Origin: Fennellomyces sp. T-0311
Taxonomy: Eukaryota > Mucoromycota > Mucoromycetes > Mucorales > Lichtheimiaceae
Direction of reading: 5' to 3'
Assembly (NCBI GenBank): GCA_025266875.1
Contig: JALLLT010000004.1
Span: forward strand, 1,116,001 to 1,180,000
DNA: 64,000 nt
Shown one piece after another: positions 13,158 through 24,488 of this stretch. The notes beneath the pieces were generated by a model. The model ran no database searches and was not told the origin of the DNA. It was given only the letters and a program-made list of their open reading frames with translations. The position numbers and the translations under genes were made by a program. Every line of letters begins with the position of its first letter. Within the stretch, counting starts at the first letter, position 1.

Positions 13158-13733
13158 ATGAGCACACTCGAAGCCTTTGGATTCCATCGACGCAAACAAC
13201 AGCAGCCAAAACCCACGGAAACAAAGACGACATGCGTGCAATCCATCGCACCCGCTTTAAATGCCCCGCATCCATGGCTGTGCGCATCGCCCGACATCAA
13301 ACCAGCTCCAATCGAATCATCCATCAGCCGATCCGTAGAGAAACGAGTAGTCCCGACAAAGCCAAAGAAAGCGAAAGGCAAGACAAAGAAACAGAATGGT
13401 GTCAGCATCACGCGGTACTTCAGTGCGCAGTCTGACGACAATGAGCAAGCGGTGTGCGTGATAAGGAAGCAAATACCATTCCAGGAGGCATGGCAGACGC
13501 TGCTGGCAGAATACACGACAAAGCGACGAAGAGACTCTGAGGCGGACGAGCGACGGGCGGCAAAGAAGATCCAGGTGGATCACGAGTTTCTGCTCCAGTT
13601 CCAGCAGCTCCTCTGCGGATCGCCGATGGACGTGTGTGATGAGGAAGATCGGCGGGTGACGCTGCGGCGGCAAATGACGGTGGCAGAGTCACAGGCATAT
13701 ATCCATACCATCTTGCAAGAGTTCTCGATTTGA
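13158..13733 (+). CDS. Small nuclear-type protein with PIP-box-like motif (191 aa)
   Basis: Single-exon gene with a clean ATG (MSTLEAFGFHRRKQQQPKP) soon after a CT-rich leader; the frame is open further upstream, so the exact start is not proven. The middle is very basic (KRVVPTKPKKAKGKTKKQ) and leads straight into NGVSITRYFSAQ. SITRYF has the hydrophobic-x-x-aromatic-aromatic core of a PCNA-interacting peptide, with Gly where Gln is usual. The C-terminal third is charged and helical (KRRRDSEADERRAAKK), ending in LQEFSI. This layout suggests a DNA-replication or repair accessory factor, but no family is recognised. It is divergent to SDA1 and convergent with the OXR1-type gene. Confidence 0.65.
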   Translation: MSTLEAFGFHRRKQQQPKPTETKTTCVQSIAPALNAPHPWLCASPDIKPAPIESSISRSVEKRVVPTKPKKAKGKTKKQNGVSITRYFSAQSDDNEQAVCVIRKQIPFQEAWQTLLAEYTTKRRRDSEADERRAAKKIQVDHEFLLQFQQLLCGSPMDVCDEEDRRVTLRRQMTVAESQAYIHTILQEFSI

Positions 13734-13941
13734 ACAGTCTTTGCTAAAGCGACGCTTGATATTTGAGTGTTATTGTACATATTGCTGCATGCGCATGCGC
13801 GTTTGCTTATATTTATCCAACTCCTTGAAGTGTAGAAAATAAACAATTCTTTTAATGCGACAGGGGGAATATACAACAAACGCGGGTATTTTGGAGGGAG
13901 TATATGCAAAAAAAAAACCTAAACCAACGTAAAACAGGAAA

Positions 13942-15067
13942 CTAAAACTGAATGCCCCAGATTTCCAGCGCGAGGCACTCAAAGTTGGACCTAGTCGTCA
14001 GGGGTTTGTTATCAAACGTGGCACATGGCTCGGTGTATCCTTGAAGCAGGTCCTCGTTCAGCCAGATTGCCACGCGACCATCTCTAATACAAGTAGTCAT
14101 CAGCATACAACCGCATTGTGTAATCTATTGTGTGATTGTTTACCCGCCACCGACACTGACATACTCGCGCCCCGAGTAGATCAGGTAGTCGTTCTTGCCC
14201 GTCCACCGGTAGATTTCTGGTTGCTGATCGTCGTCGTGCATGTCTTCCAACCGCCAAAGGAAACTGTGTCAAAACATCGTGCTTAGTAGCAAGCCAACAA
14301 TTCGTTTCGTTATTATTGCATACCACTCGCCCGACCCGTAGTATCGTGACTGAATCTGCAATGGTTCTGATATGTAGACGCCAAAGATCTACCATACATG
14401 AGTTACATTCGCCACGTTTTTTCGAAAGAAGCCTTCTGTTATTACCTCGTCATCCGTTGTTTGGATCACAAGCATACATGGCCCTTGATATTGTCCTATG
14501 CGGTAGTACATTGTTTGTAGACTTGAGCCATGCTGATCCATGCTATACAACAGTGGCCATTGAGAACATACTGCCACCCGCGACGGCAGAAAGTTGCGAA
14601 GCTTATGATAATAAAGAAAGATAAATTTTTCTGATAACGCTGACCGCCAAAAACGATATCGAACGAACCTTCTCTGCCAAGCGATTATTAAGACAAGTCC
14701 AGGTGTGTGTGTCACGTCTGGTGAGACGAATGGCCGGTCGATCGTGTCGTTCTTTACTGATAACCGAGTCGCGACTTTTCTGTCTGACCTCGTCGTCATC
14801 GTCGCTGCTGCTATTGCTGGTAAGCGACAATGAGCTAAATAAGCCGGTGCTGCTTCTTCGCAATGGTTTCCGGTTTTTGTGATACAGCTGTAAATGACGG
14901 GAGAGGTTGGATGAAGAGGATTGCGTAGGGACAACATCGTCTTTGCCGCCTCCATCTTCGTAATAATAGAACTGCGTGCATTGTATCGGTGAGGTATCTA
15001 CCACCGCAATGTTGGGAATATGCGCAGTGTTTACAAGTATTGATGGTAATGTCGAAACTTTCATCAT
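13942..15067 (-). CDS. OXR1: TLDc-domain protein, OXR1 type (293 aa)
   Basis: OXR1-family proteins protect against oxidative stress, and TLDc proteins bind and regulate the vacuolar H+-ATPase. Five exons (14669-15067, 14446-14601, 14324-14388, 14144-14263, 13942-14083) give 293 residues, close to yeast Oxr1. The TLDc domain fills roughly residues 120-293: NNRLAEKLRNFLPSR, then PLLYSMDQHGSSLQTMY, GPCMLVIQTTDDEIFGVYIS, FLWRLED, YRWTGKNDYLIYSG, VAIWLNEDLLQG and the terminal C-LALEIWGIQF. The N-terminal ~110 residues are Ser-rich and acidic. Intron 1 removes a frame change between the two halves, which supports the model. The start could be either of two adjacent ATGs. It is convergent with the preceding gene. 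Confidence 0.92.
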
Positions 15068-17902
15068 TTTTTTGATGAGAAAAAAAAAAAGAGACTGTGA
15101 AAAAAAAAAGAAAAAACACCAAAAATGGGGCAACTTAAAAGAGATTTATGGCTTTTTACGCCCAATGCTCCGTGGGAAGCAGTGAAGCACAGACCCCTTA
15201 CGCATGTTAAAAAATGGAGCGGGCACCTTTGCGTTTCTGTCCCGGTACCCATGGTTATTTGTTTGCGTCTATTATTCATGTCACTTGCTCACACAAACCC
15301 CACAAACAATGGGCAATCGTGTTATCGTTGCGTAAAGAAAAGGCAATGGTGAAAAAAAAGATATGGTACTTTTTTTCTCATTGCCAAAAGCTTCACATCT
15401 CGTTAACCACGCCACCTTTTTAAAGCAATTGGCATGATTCTGCCAAAAACTATCACTCACACGTGAGAACCGGACCAATTGTCGGCTTCCAAGCAATGTT
15501 TTCCTTCTCTTTTGTAAAATACATCACTTCATTTCATTGAGAAATGAAAACGTACGTAACGAGCCATTTTTGTACCAGTCGGAATACAGTCCGTCTTGCC
15601 TTCCTGAACTTCTTTTCACATCCTATTATTAAAAGCGTCCCCAAAACTCGTCCTTTGCAAAAAGCACACATGGGTAACCGACATGTCACCAACTACTTTT
15701 TTCGGTAATCATTGATACCATTGTTCTGGTAAGTAAAACGGAGTGAAAACCAATAGTGCGCAGAGCTCGTCTTATCTGAGCTAGACCTTATCTACTCACA
15801 CACTACAACCCTTTGCTCTTTTTTTTCGTTTTTACTTAGTCCTAATGCGTTTATTGCATTAATTACTGCTAATCAAAGATGAAAGCGCTTCGTGAATATT
15901 GTCACACACATATGAAATGCGCAAGAAAGAACAAAGATATTTATGAAATTATATCTCGAACCATGTTGTAAAAAAGAATCTGGACTGTTTGGCTTTTTTT
16001 TTTATTCCATGAGATCCCACCTCCGCTTGTATAACGATTCTGTTTATAGAATCGTTCCACCACATGACCTGCTGCCAAAACGTGGTTGCTTTTTTATGGC
16101 GACAAATGGGTCGATAATTAAATGTGGTGCCTCACCTCGCTTCCGAGGAAGAGCATTTGTTTTTTTCTCGCCATGGCAACAACTTGATTAGGCAGTTATA
16201 TATATTTGGGGTGAATAATAACTCTTGACCACCCGCAGCAAAAGCACAAATAATTGTGCATCAACTTATTTATAACTCATGTTTATTTGAGATATATTTA
16301 ATAGTTCATGCTGCATATAGGAAGCGTCAATCCGTAAACGCGATGGGGCACAGTTTTATGCCAAAAATTAAGAAGCTGGAGTATATGAGGATCTTCGACC
16401 AAAAGCGGATAATAGGTTATTACTCGTAATGTAATACGCATTGAGAATGGTACACCAGAAACTTCATGACAAGAATGTAAAGTACTTGTATCACTCCTTT
16501 TCTCGTGGCAACGACCACTGTCGCCACTATGATCATTATCTCCCATTCTTGGACGCTGGGGCAGCGCGAAATATCGGGCGGGCATTACCGGGGACGGATC
16601 AAGAGGTATAATTTTCATGAAAGTGATCTGAGAAGCATTGTGTTCTGGTGTAAAAATGCTTTGATGAAAGTTTTAATAATTCATGACATGATTCATTTTG
16701 GAAAGTAGGAAGGACAAAAAAAGAGATCAACCTTCTTTTTCTTTATACATTTGGCAGTACCACGGATAAGAAGAATGCTTGGCGCCCAGACTGTGGCTTC
16801 TTCAATTGTTTGGACCCGACGAACAAAAGTTTTCACTGTTTGTGCAAGAAAATGTTACGTACTGATACATCCACTTCTACATCTGTATCCGGCTTTTATA
16901 GATCCAGCTTTCCCAGACTTTGATCTTGAACCGGTAAGTATCTTGTAAGGCTCTAGAAAAGTCTTAAGGAAGCTTGGGAACGCCACTAGAGAAACGGGAC
17001 AAGCCTTCAATTCCTTGGCCCTGGAACCAATCCCATTCATTATATGATGTGATCTTCGTCCCTATGACGTTCGTAGCTACCATCGACTCTGAAAAAACAT
17101 ACTTTAATTACGTTAATACATTCATCTAGTATACAACCATTGACAACCGATCCGTCGTGTGCTAAACTTTTGAGAGAGCAATGGTGATCGGGAAGATATT
17201 TGTCGGAAAGCACACGATCGGGAAACTAGGCTGTTCTTGGGCTCGTGTTTTAGTTCTAGCCTCGGTGACATGCGCCGCATAATCGTTTCACCTTTGTGTT
17301 TGTATTTGTGCATAACAGACGGAGTGACGGAGATGCTTTAATTTCAGTACATTGAAATCATTGCTCTCGCAATTGAGCGTATGTAGAAATGAAATAAATG
17401 ATCCATCCTATGTTAAATTGTCTATTTGGAACAATGCTAACTAAAAAACAATTTTCAGCGTTCAATGCGGCGCTTATTCTAAACAGCGTTTTCGTTGGGG
17501 ATCATGTTACCGTGTGAATGGTTACTCTTCATAACTACACGTTGCTTTCCTACGATGCGGGTAAACCATTATACCTATATACTATATTCTCTGGAACACT
17601 TTTATTCAAAGCTGCTCCAACGTTCACGTACAACAGCTGTTGTCACGATGTTGTCTCGGATTGAGGTGGAAAAATCTCCATCACTACCAGATTCACCTTG
17701 CTTTACACATGATTAAAACTGCTGATAAATGAAATGTGTACAGTGTGCGGAAAGCATTGGAATTTTAAGGGAAGACATTTTGTTTTCCGTGCGTCAATGT
17801 TTGTACGTAGCAACTTTTGTTCCCGATTTTCTCGGTGTAACAATGTTTTCTTGCTTACGTATCGCTTTGCTTTCGAAAGTGACAATTCCAACAAGTGCAA
17901 GA
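15068..17902. other. Intergenic, 2.8 kb
   Basis: Upstream region of the OXR1-type gene and further AT-rich DNA. Open frames are short and lack coding character. A stretch near 16960-17030 (RKVLRKLGNATRETGQAF on +) briefly resembles a gene start but does not extend. Nothing else identified. Confidence 0.45.
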
Positions 17903-18168
17903 GGAAAACAATACAGGGCATTGTATTTGAAGATGGACAGTGACAAAGCGCTTTTGTATATGTACGCGAGTATAAGTTTTGTTCCACCTTGGTGTTGTGG
18001 CGCCAGTTCTTTCGAATAGTTAGTTGCCACTAAGCGAAAACTGAAAGCCGGAATGCGAAAAATTATTCGAACGAACTGGTGCCAAGTTGGAACAAAACCC
18101 ATACGCCTGTACATATACAAAAGAATTCTTTGCCACTGTCCGCCTTTAAATGCAAAATCCTGTAACAC
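17903..18168. repeat. Large imperfect inverted repeat with converging frames
   Basis: The left arm (about 17903-18019) and right arm (about 18050-18168) are inverted copies, roughly three-quarters to four-fifths identical by eye, separated by about 30 nt. Shared blocks include CTTTTGTATATGTAC and GTTTTGTTCCA. Each arm holds a frame running towards the centre and ending in the same residues (SSFE then stop). A transcript would fold into a long hairpin. The left frame begins with a cysteine-rich MCTVCGKHWNFKGRH segment, so the parent may have been a transposon-type zinc-finger protein. Confidence 0.6.
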
Positions 18169-18432
18169 CTACATAAGCCATACCTAGTGTTTGGAAGAAG
18201 CGTTGACATATAGTCAAAACGTGTAACACAATCAATTTTCTTTTTTTTTACTAGCACACACATCGTCTTTTCTACAAATCTACCAGCCGCTATCAGTATT
18301 TGCGTAATACATTGGAAATACTGTTTCCTGACTTGCTTCTTCCAGACAGATGGCCAATGTAACTTACCAGCAACAGATATTCAACTTTTAAGTTTATAAG
18401 GAGATGCTTATGAATCAAAGTTTTTTCTGTAG

Positions 18433-18534
18433 GATGGCAAAACTGGAACGAATATACTTTCGCACTACGGCAGGCTTTTGCTGCTTTTCAATAAAAGCCC
18501 AATTCAGGCATCAAGAAATCAGCAAGCACATTAA
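18433..18534 (+). pseudogene. USP7-like fragment, 5' part (left of transposon)
   Basis: After a strong 3' splice site (ttttttctgtag), a forward frame encodes MAKLERIYFRTTAGF through KAQFRHQEISKHI and runs into the transposon end at 18535. Read across the element, with one target copy removed, the frame continues without a break into the fragment at 23670. Together they resemble the ubiquitin-like/ICP0-binding region of USP7-type deubiquitinases (HAUSP, fungal Ubp5/Ubp15). No upstream exon could be recognised, so this may be a fragment rather than a whole gene. Confidence 0.5.
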
Positions 18535-18798
18535 CACCATAGAAAAAAAAAATTCGGAATATATACGTTCCGTGTTCAGATGTTCACATATATTTTTTCA
18601 GTCGATTTTGAATATATTCTGAATATCTTTTAAATATCCTTTGAATATTCTTCGAATATTTTTTTGTATATGAGGATATGTAAAATATATTTTTCAGATA
18701 TCTTTTGCTATGGTATTTTATCGACGAATCACTATGACTATTGATTACTGTCACCTACACAAATGAATACACACTTACTACCTCTTCCACCCTATTCA

Positions 18799-20426
18799 TC
18801 ACTTTTTCGACTGTGCCAGCTTGCGCTTTTTCTTATTGACATTGGTGTCCAGGGCAATATTAGAGGAAGCGCCCTGATTATTCGCTTTCTTGTTATGAGC
18901 AGGTGTCTTACGCGGTCTACCAATCTTTTTTGCAGGATAGTGCGTTGAGTTGCTTTTGTCCATTGCACTTTTCGGAGGCCTGCCCCGTTTCTTTGAAGGG
19001 GCGCTTGTCGTGTTGTGTGTGTCCTTGGTGCCCAGTATTTCTCTACCTATGGTCAAGTTTTTACCTCCATTCAAACATATAATCTTGTTCATATCAATAC
19101 TTTTAGCTGAGCTTCCTCCTTTTTGATTTGATTGGTTGCTAGCCAAAACGCGGTCAGTATTATGCATACAAAAAAGCAGGAAGTGTATTACGACTTACTA
19201 TCTGATGAACTTGATGCGCCTGTACCAGTTCCTTTCTGTCCTTGCTTGGTTCCATACGTTCTGGTGACCTTGGCGTTAAGCGGCTGCAGTACAGGCTCCT
19301 CTGTCTCACTGTCTTCACTTTCACTTGAAAACATGGTATCGAGGATGGGTCGCTTCTGCGTGGCGTCGATGGTAGGAGAGCTGGGGAAGACATCGTCGCT
19401 TTGAAAACCAGATTCAAAATGTTCAGCTAACAACTCGTCGCTTCGATCCATTAGTTCATAATCCCTGTCCGGCGAAGGTGAGCTTAAGCTTCGGTGTAAA
19501 TACAAAGCAAAAGACTAGGGAAAGTAGACAATACCTTTCAAGTTCGTCAGCCAGGCTAGAAATAAAGGTCTTTGTTATTGATCCATGAATGTAAAGTCTT
19601 TCATACCTACCCGATATTATCTGGTATCTCCTGGTCCGAATTCTCAGGCTGAGCGGTGCCTGCACTTTCTAAACGAATAGTATAAAAGGTTTTAGTTTGA
19701 TAATAACAGTAGTGTACCAGTAGTATTACCATCCTCTTTGCAGTTCAAAAAAGCCTTTCTCATCAACAGTCGTGCACCCCACCCTTCAACACAAGCGACC
19801 AAAGGAAACTCCTGTCCTACCACCTTCTCGCATAGATCTTTGGCTTCGTGCTTGAGAGCTTTGGTAAGATTGTCCCAAGTGACTGCCGGGTCCAGATGAT
19901 GGTGTGCCTTCATGTTCAGTACACAGCCTTGTGCGTACATGATTCCATTTCTTTTGAACGTGGCAAAGTATCGGTCTTGGTAGGGTTTCTTTAGAGCTTC
20001 CAGCACCTCTTTACACAGGTAATCGAAATGTTCCCATCGAAACTGAAGTGATTGTCCTTTTGGAAGCGGTGGCGGCATAACGTTACGAGGAATGTTTTCA
20101 TCAGCAAATGGATTATCCTTCAGAACCATTCTTGGAAATTCCGGCAGAGGAGTTGAGTCATAATTCCCAGTAGTCAATCGTTCTTGAAACTGCTTGTCAA
20201 CAGTGGAGAGCTTGTCGTTCAAACTTTGAATGTCTCCTTCGATTTTGCTCAATCTTGTAGCTACATCTTCCTCCAAGCGATTGAGCGTTCGATCGAGTTG
20301 TTTGAATCCATCATTGACTAGTACTCGAAAGTCACTCGTCGTCTGAATGAATGATGCTAGCAGCCTGCTTGAGTTATCGTCCGACATGAGAATTTCGGAA
20401 AGAGTTGTCCTGCTGATGCGCGACAC
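18799..20426 (-). CDS. AT-hook accessory protein of the CACTA-like element (457 aa)
   Basis: Five exons (19730-20426, 19611-19668, 19535-19555, 19199-19488, 18799-19106) close exactly in phase at 457 residues. Residues ~1-100 form a predicted coiled coil (FKQLDRTLNRLEEDVATRL). Residues ~130-230 are a globular segment with QFRWEHFDYLCKEVLEAL. The middle is acidic and Ser-rich (FSSESEDSETEEPV). The C-terminus has two AT-hook cores, RGRPPK and IGRPRK, and a nuclear-localisation-like NKKKRKLAQSKK end. I infer that it binds the AT-rich subterminal repeats, as plant TNPA-type proteins do. It starts only about 20 bp from the divergent transposase ATG. I know of no named homologue. Confidence 0.75.
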
Positions 20427-20444
20427 TCCGCCCTTCCTTTAATT

Positions 20445-23400
20445 ATGTCAAACAACGAAAGGTGCACGTTCTGTGGTTGGATCAATACCGGAACACGCGA
20501 TTCAGTGAAAAATCACAAGCAAAATTGTATACAAAGCAAGATCAACCAACTTCGTTCTTCTGGAGGATCACTCATCTCTACCGCGCCGGCAAGCTCAAAA
20601 GAGAATCAGGTAATCGTCACAAACTAGATCCCTACAAGAATATGATCTTGATGAAACAATTACTATCATTAGAGCATTCCAAGCAGCCGCCCCTCCGATC
20701 ACACTGCCACCACTACCAAGCAGACACCCATCCAGGAAACTACACAGGCAAGAAGTTGTACTTTTACTTCTTTTTGGAAATAGGAACTAACGCGTAGCAT
20801 TTCCCTTTTACGTGTTCTGTAAGGCTATTGGCCACGAAGAACCAATATTGCATGAGGAGCAGCCATGGCAGGTAGATTATACAGATTGGAGTGACGATAA
20901 TGAAACACCTGTCGCTGGCAGAGCAGCAACACCTCTTCATGGCTCGATCAATCTATCCAATAGATCCACCTTGATCCAAAAAGCACAAGTCATCCAGAAT
21001 ATACCGCAGGGGACACCAAGCGCGCAAGTTACCCAGAACGCGTCGGGCGCATCTGTCAATCATGCATCTAGTACCAGTACCTCGACAGTTATTGACTTGC
21101 GTGGCGAGTACATGCACCATGAGGAGCACATAAAGACCAGCATGGATATTTACGCGTTAATGGTGAAAAGCAATGGAAGCAAAGCCCTATTTGATGCGGT
21201 CATCTCCCGAATCAACCAATTCACGATCGGCCGTTTACCGCCGTTATACAGCTATTATAAGTCACGAGAAGCATTGCGAGAATCGTATGGAATCCAGCCA
21301 AAAGAGTATCATGTTTGCCAAGATGGATGTATGATGTACAAGGATGGTGATAAACGCACTGAATGTGATCATTGCCACAAACCACGGTATAAGAATGGTA
21401 CAGTCGCTACTCAAACAATGCTACAAATACCGTTAAAGCAACAGCTTGCCATGTTCGTCGGCAACGAAGCAACGCGTAAGCACCTAAGGTACCGAGCTGA
21501 TCGAGTTAATACGGCGAACGTGATGAAGGATTTCTTCGATGGTGCCCTTTACAAACAAGTGAAAGACAGCGATTTTAAAGACGAATACGATCTAGCGCTA
21601 GCGCTGTACACGGACGATTTCCAGCCGTTTAGGCGTGGAACTCATTCGATGACTATTGTGCACATTGTCATATTGAATCTTCCACCAGATGTACGCTATG
21701 AAGACCAAAACATGATTCAGGTTTGTGTTGCACCAGGACCTAACAAACCAGACGACTTGAACAGCTTTCTGGACCCTCTCCACAATGAGCTCAAAGACCT
21801 ATGTGATGGCGGAATGATCGTAAAGGCTGACAATTGCGAAATCAAGTTGAAGGCACATCTGTTATTCAGCGGTGGGGATATACCAGCAGTTGCCAAGATT
21901 GCAGGTCATGGTTGTCACACCGGTTATCACGGCTGCAGATTCTGTACAATCCGTGGTGTATATCTAGAGCACCGCATGACCTTCCCCCCTGTACCAAAGA
22001 AAAACGTGCTACAAACGAATCGCGCCAATGATGTTCATGGTGGTAACTATTTTTCGGAAAACCAAGGAGCGTGGCCTGTCATTCGACTAGCACACACATA
22101 CGAAAAGAAGAATGACAAGATCGGTCAAAGTTCCTGCTGCCTGTTTGCAGATCTCCCAACTTTCCACGGTGCAACTTTCTTTCCCATAAACATCATGCAT
22201 TTGTTGGGATGTGGACTAGCTAAACAATTTTGGAAGATAATCAAGGGGAAATATGGGAAAGATCATAATTGTCCTTTGTATCGTCCCAACACCGAGCGAG
22301 AACTTATTGGAACGCGAATTGCGGCATCTCGTAGCTTAACGCCAACGTCATTTTCTGGAGACTGCGGTGATATAACATTTCAAAGCGGGTTTTACAGAGC
22401 AGTTGATTGGATCCACTTCGGCCTCTATTTGGTGCCTACAATTGTTCTAGAGTTCTTTGACGATAACGCTACACGCAAGGCTCTTGTTGATTTTGCAACC
22501 ATCTATCGATATGCCTTTGCCAGAGAGATCGATCAAGACGGTATATCTTGCTTACGGAAAGCGATCAAATCTTGGACCAAGTGGCTAGTGGATCATGTCG
22601 ATAAGAATAACATATCTGCCACTGTTTTCACTGTCAATATGCATTATCTCACCCATCTCTGCAAGGTTATTGAACGTAATGGCCCTTTACCGTACTTGGC
22701 TGCGCTCAATATGGAAAGAGCTATCGGGGAAATCAAGAAAAGAATAAGGTCAAAGCGATACCCGGGAAATAATGCTGGCAATGTCCTCGTAGAGCTTGCT
22801 GCCGTACGAAAAAGAAAACGTGAAGAACAAAATGGCCATGATAGCGGTAATCCAGATGACGATGTCAACGATGAACAACAAGACGTTTCCCTGAAAAAGC
22901 GAGCCAAACATGATTGCATTACTCTAGACGATGAACCTGATAGTCCGGAAATTTGGGGTCCATTTGCAGACAGTGCCATTGCCTCCTTACGATGCAAAAA
23001 TCAACTGAGACACTTCTGGGCATGGCAAAAGGGAACGTATCAAGATGTCAGGATAAACCAAGAAGAAAAAGTGGAGACTGGAAGCCGCTTGTTTAGAAGC
23101 AAGATTACATATGGAGGCACAGATCGAGAGTCTTTTGTCAGGTTACATATCTCGGTTGATGTAAGTGAGCCTAATGCTACGGTAAAGCCTGAAATCCGTC
23201 AGTATTTTGGGGACATCAAGTATTTTTTCAAGCACAGCTATGCACTGTACGAGGACAACCAACATTGCGATAAGTTACTTTCATTTGTGGAACTATTCAA
23301 GCTGAACAAGGGAGTTGGTCCTTGGCCGTACAAAACAGATGGTGGCGCCAGGCGGTTCGTTGTGGTGGATGTAAACGACATTGTCGGTATTGCTGGACGT

Positions 23401-23508
23401 GTTAAAGGTTCGGGAACTAGAGAGTACATATACTGGTCTCAAAAATCCCCACACACATCACAAGAAAAGCCAATAGATTACGATCTGAAATATATTCCCC
23501 GTCAATAA
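20445..23508 (+). CDS. Tnp2-type transposase, apparently intact (979 aa)
   Basis: Catalyses cut-and-paste transposition of the element. Best model: exons 20445-20609, 20684-20747 and 20798-23508; the second intron would be a GC-AG intron (CAG|GCAAG donor). The N-terminus carries a zinc-binding segment (CTFCGWINT, then HKQNC). The catalytic core has ALYTDDFQPFRRG (first acidic block), VCVAPGPNKPDDLNSFLDP, and SGGDIPAVAKIAGHGCHTG followed by CRFCTIRG, the arrangement of the Transposase_21/Tnp2 family. The downstream part (NMHYLTHLCKVIERNGPLPY, then NMERAIGEIKKRIRSKRYPG) matches the region after the core in fungal Tnp2 proteins. No internal stops occur in the 2.7 kb exon, so it could be active. 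The 5' exon joins are less certain. Confidence 0.8.
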
Positions 23509-23666
23509 ACATGCTCGAATATTATATATATGTGTGTGTGCATGATGAATATTACATGAACATGTATATTTTTACAATATATTTCCATATATTAAATAAA
23601 TATCTGAATTTTTTTCAAACAGTATCGTATATCTGAATACATTTCGAATATTTTTTTTCTATGGTG

Positions 23667-24067
23667 CAATCTAAAGGACAAAATCGAGTCTATTACCGGC
23701 ACCGTAAATGCAATGGCTGGTCAACCCAGTGATACTAAGCTTGAACTTTACGAAGTTAGAAATCCAATTACTTTATGTTGTCCAGAAACAGGAACTGATA
23801 GGTGATGTATAGGTGGTTAGTTACACGCTAATTGAAAAATGTGACATGCGCCAAACATTTGGTTACAGCACAATGAAAGATGGGGATATTATTTGTGCAC
23901 AGCCTCTTTTGTCGAAAACAGAGTAAGTATTAGGATAATACTTTCCAGACTGTATGTCTCGTCAGTCTAATCAATGGTTGTATAGAAAGGAGGAGCTCAG
24001 GTCATTGCCGCTTGATCCCGAAAGTTACTATGTATCTGCTGGCATGATGGATTCACAACGGGAATAA
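23667..24067 (+). pseudogene. USP7-like fragment, 3' part (right of transposon)
   Basis: Immediately after the transposon end the frame reads NLKDKIESITGTVNAM and TKLELYEVRNPITLCC, then introns (23802-23868 and 23933-23995) join MKDGDIICAQPLLSKTEKEE and a C-terminus ending MMDSQRE. The pattern L-x-LYE...(20-30 residues)...DGDIICxQ is typical of the ubiquitin-like domains of USP7-family deubiquitinases. The open frame and usable splice sites suggest that the insertion is recent relative to gene decay. It is a fragment here because the transposon separates it from its 5' half. Confidence 0.55.
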
Positions 24068-24189
24068 ATTATTAAATCCATGTCGCTGTGTTGCTAGTTA
24101 GGTAATGGGAACGAGTATAGTTACAGATTGATTAAGAAAAAAACTCCCTTGATCGTTTCGCCAGAATATAAGCGTATGCTTTATTAATG

Positions 24190-24432
24190 TTAGTCCAACC
24201 AATTAATAGATAAGCCTTCTACTATTGCGTCATCGCAGTGGCCGTCTGCCTTCCAAAAGCCAGCTGCGCAGTGCATTGTGCTGCGCCCGGAGCTTTTCTC
24301 CTGGATCAGTGTATTCAGCTTCTTTGGCCTTAATATTGAATCATCTCCTTTCATAATGGTGGCGTCGCTATAGTGTACACCAACTAAATTCTGGCTCTTG
24401 TCCAGCAGATGCACTAAATATTCAGCACGCAT
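24190..24432 (-). pseudogene. Coding-like remnant, unknown
   Basis: An 80-codon frame on the minus strand (MRAEYLVHLLDKSQNLVGVH start; YSDATIMKGDDS inside) with convincing amino-acid composition but no recognised domain. It lies downstream, on the same strand, of a second coding-like frame at 25225-25467, with a palindromic repeat block between them. Together they may be pieces of one gene interrupted by a repeat, or separate decayed fragments. Confidence 0.3.
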
Positions 24433-24488
24433 AACTGTCCAAATCTCATAATCGTAATACTACTTAGGCTTCTCTAACATACTTGAAT

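Larger units (their letters stand above)
18532..23669 (+). mobile_element. CACTA-like (Tnp2, CMC superfamily) transposon, copy 1
   Basis: A 5.13 kb element bounded by inverted ends: CACCATAGAAAAAAAA at 18535 and its inverse, ending CTATGGTG at 23666. Both subterminal zones are rich in GAATAT-type repeats. The flanking triplets are TAA (left) and CAA (right), consistent with the 3-bp target duplication of CACTA/CMC elements after one transition. Inside lie two divergent genes: a Tnp2-type transposase (+) and an AT-hook protein (-). The gene pairing parallels plant CACTA elements, which encode a transposase and a separate DNA-binding protein. The element sits inside a USP7-like coding exon. Confidence 0.85.

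Noticed and set aside
13001..13516. 171-codon minus-strand frame
   Set aside because: Overlaps the PIP-motif gene on the opposite strand; composition is that of a shadow.
16855..17040. Stretch resembling a gamma-carbonic-anhydrase N-terminus (LGNATRETGQAF)
   Set aside because: Only ~25 residues, followed by stops with no beta-helix repeats; likely chance.
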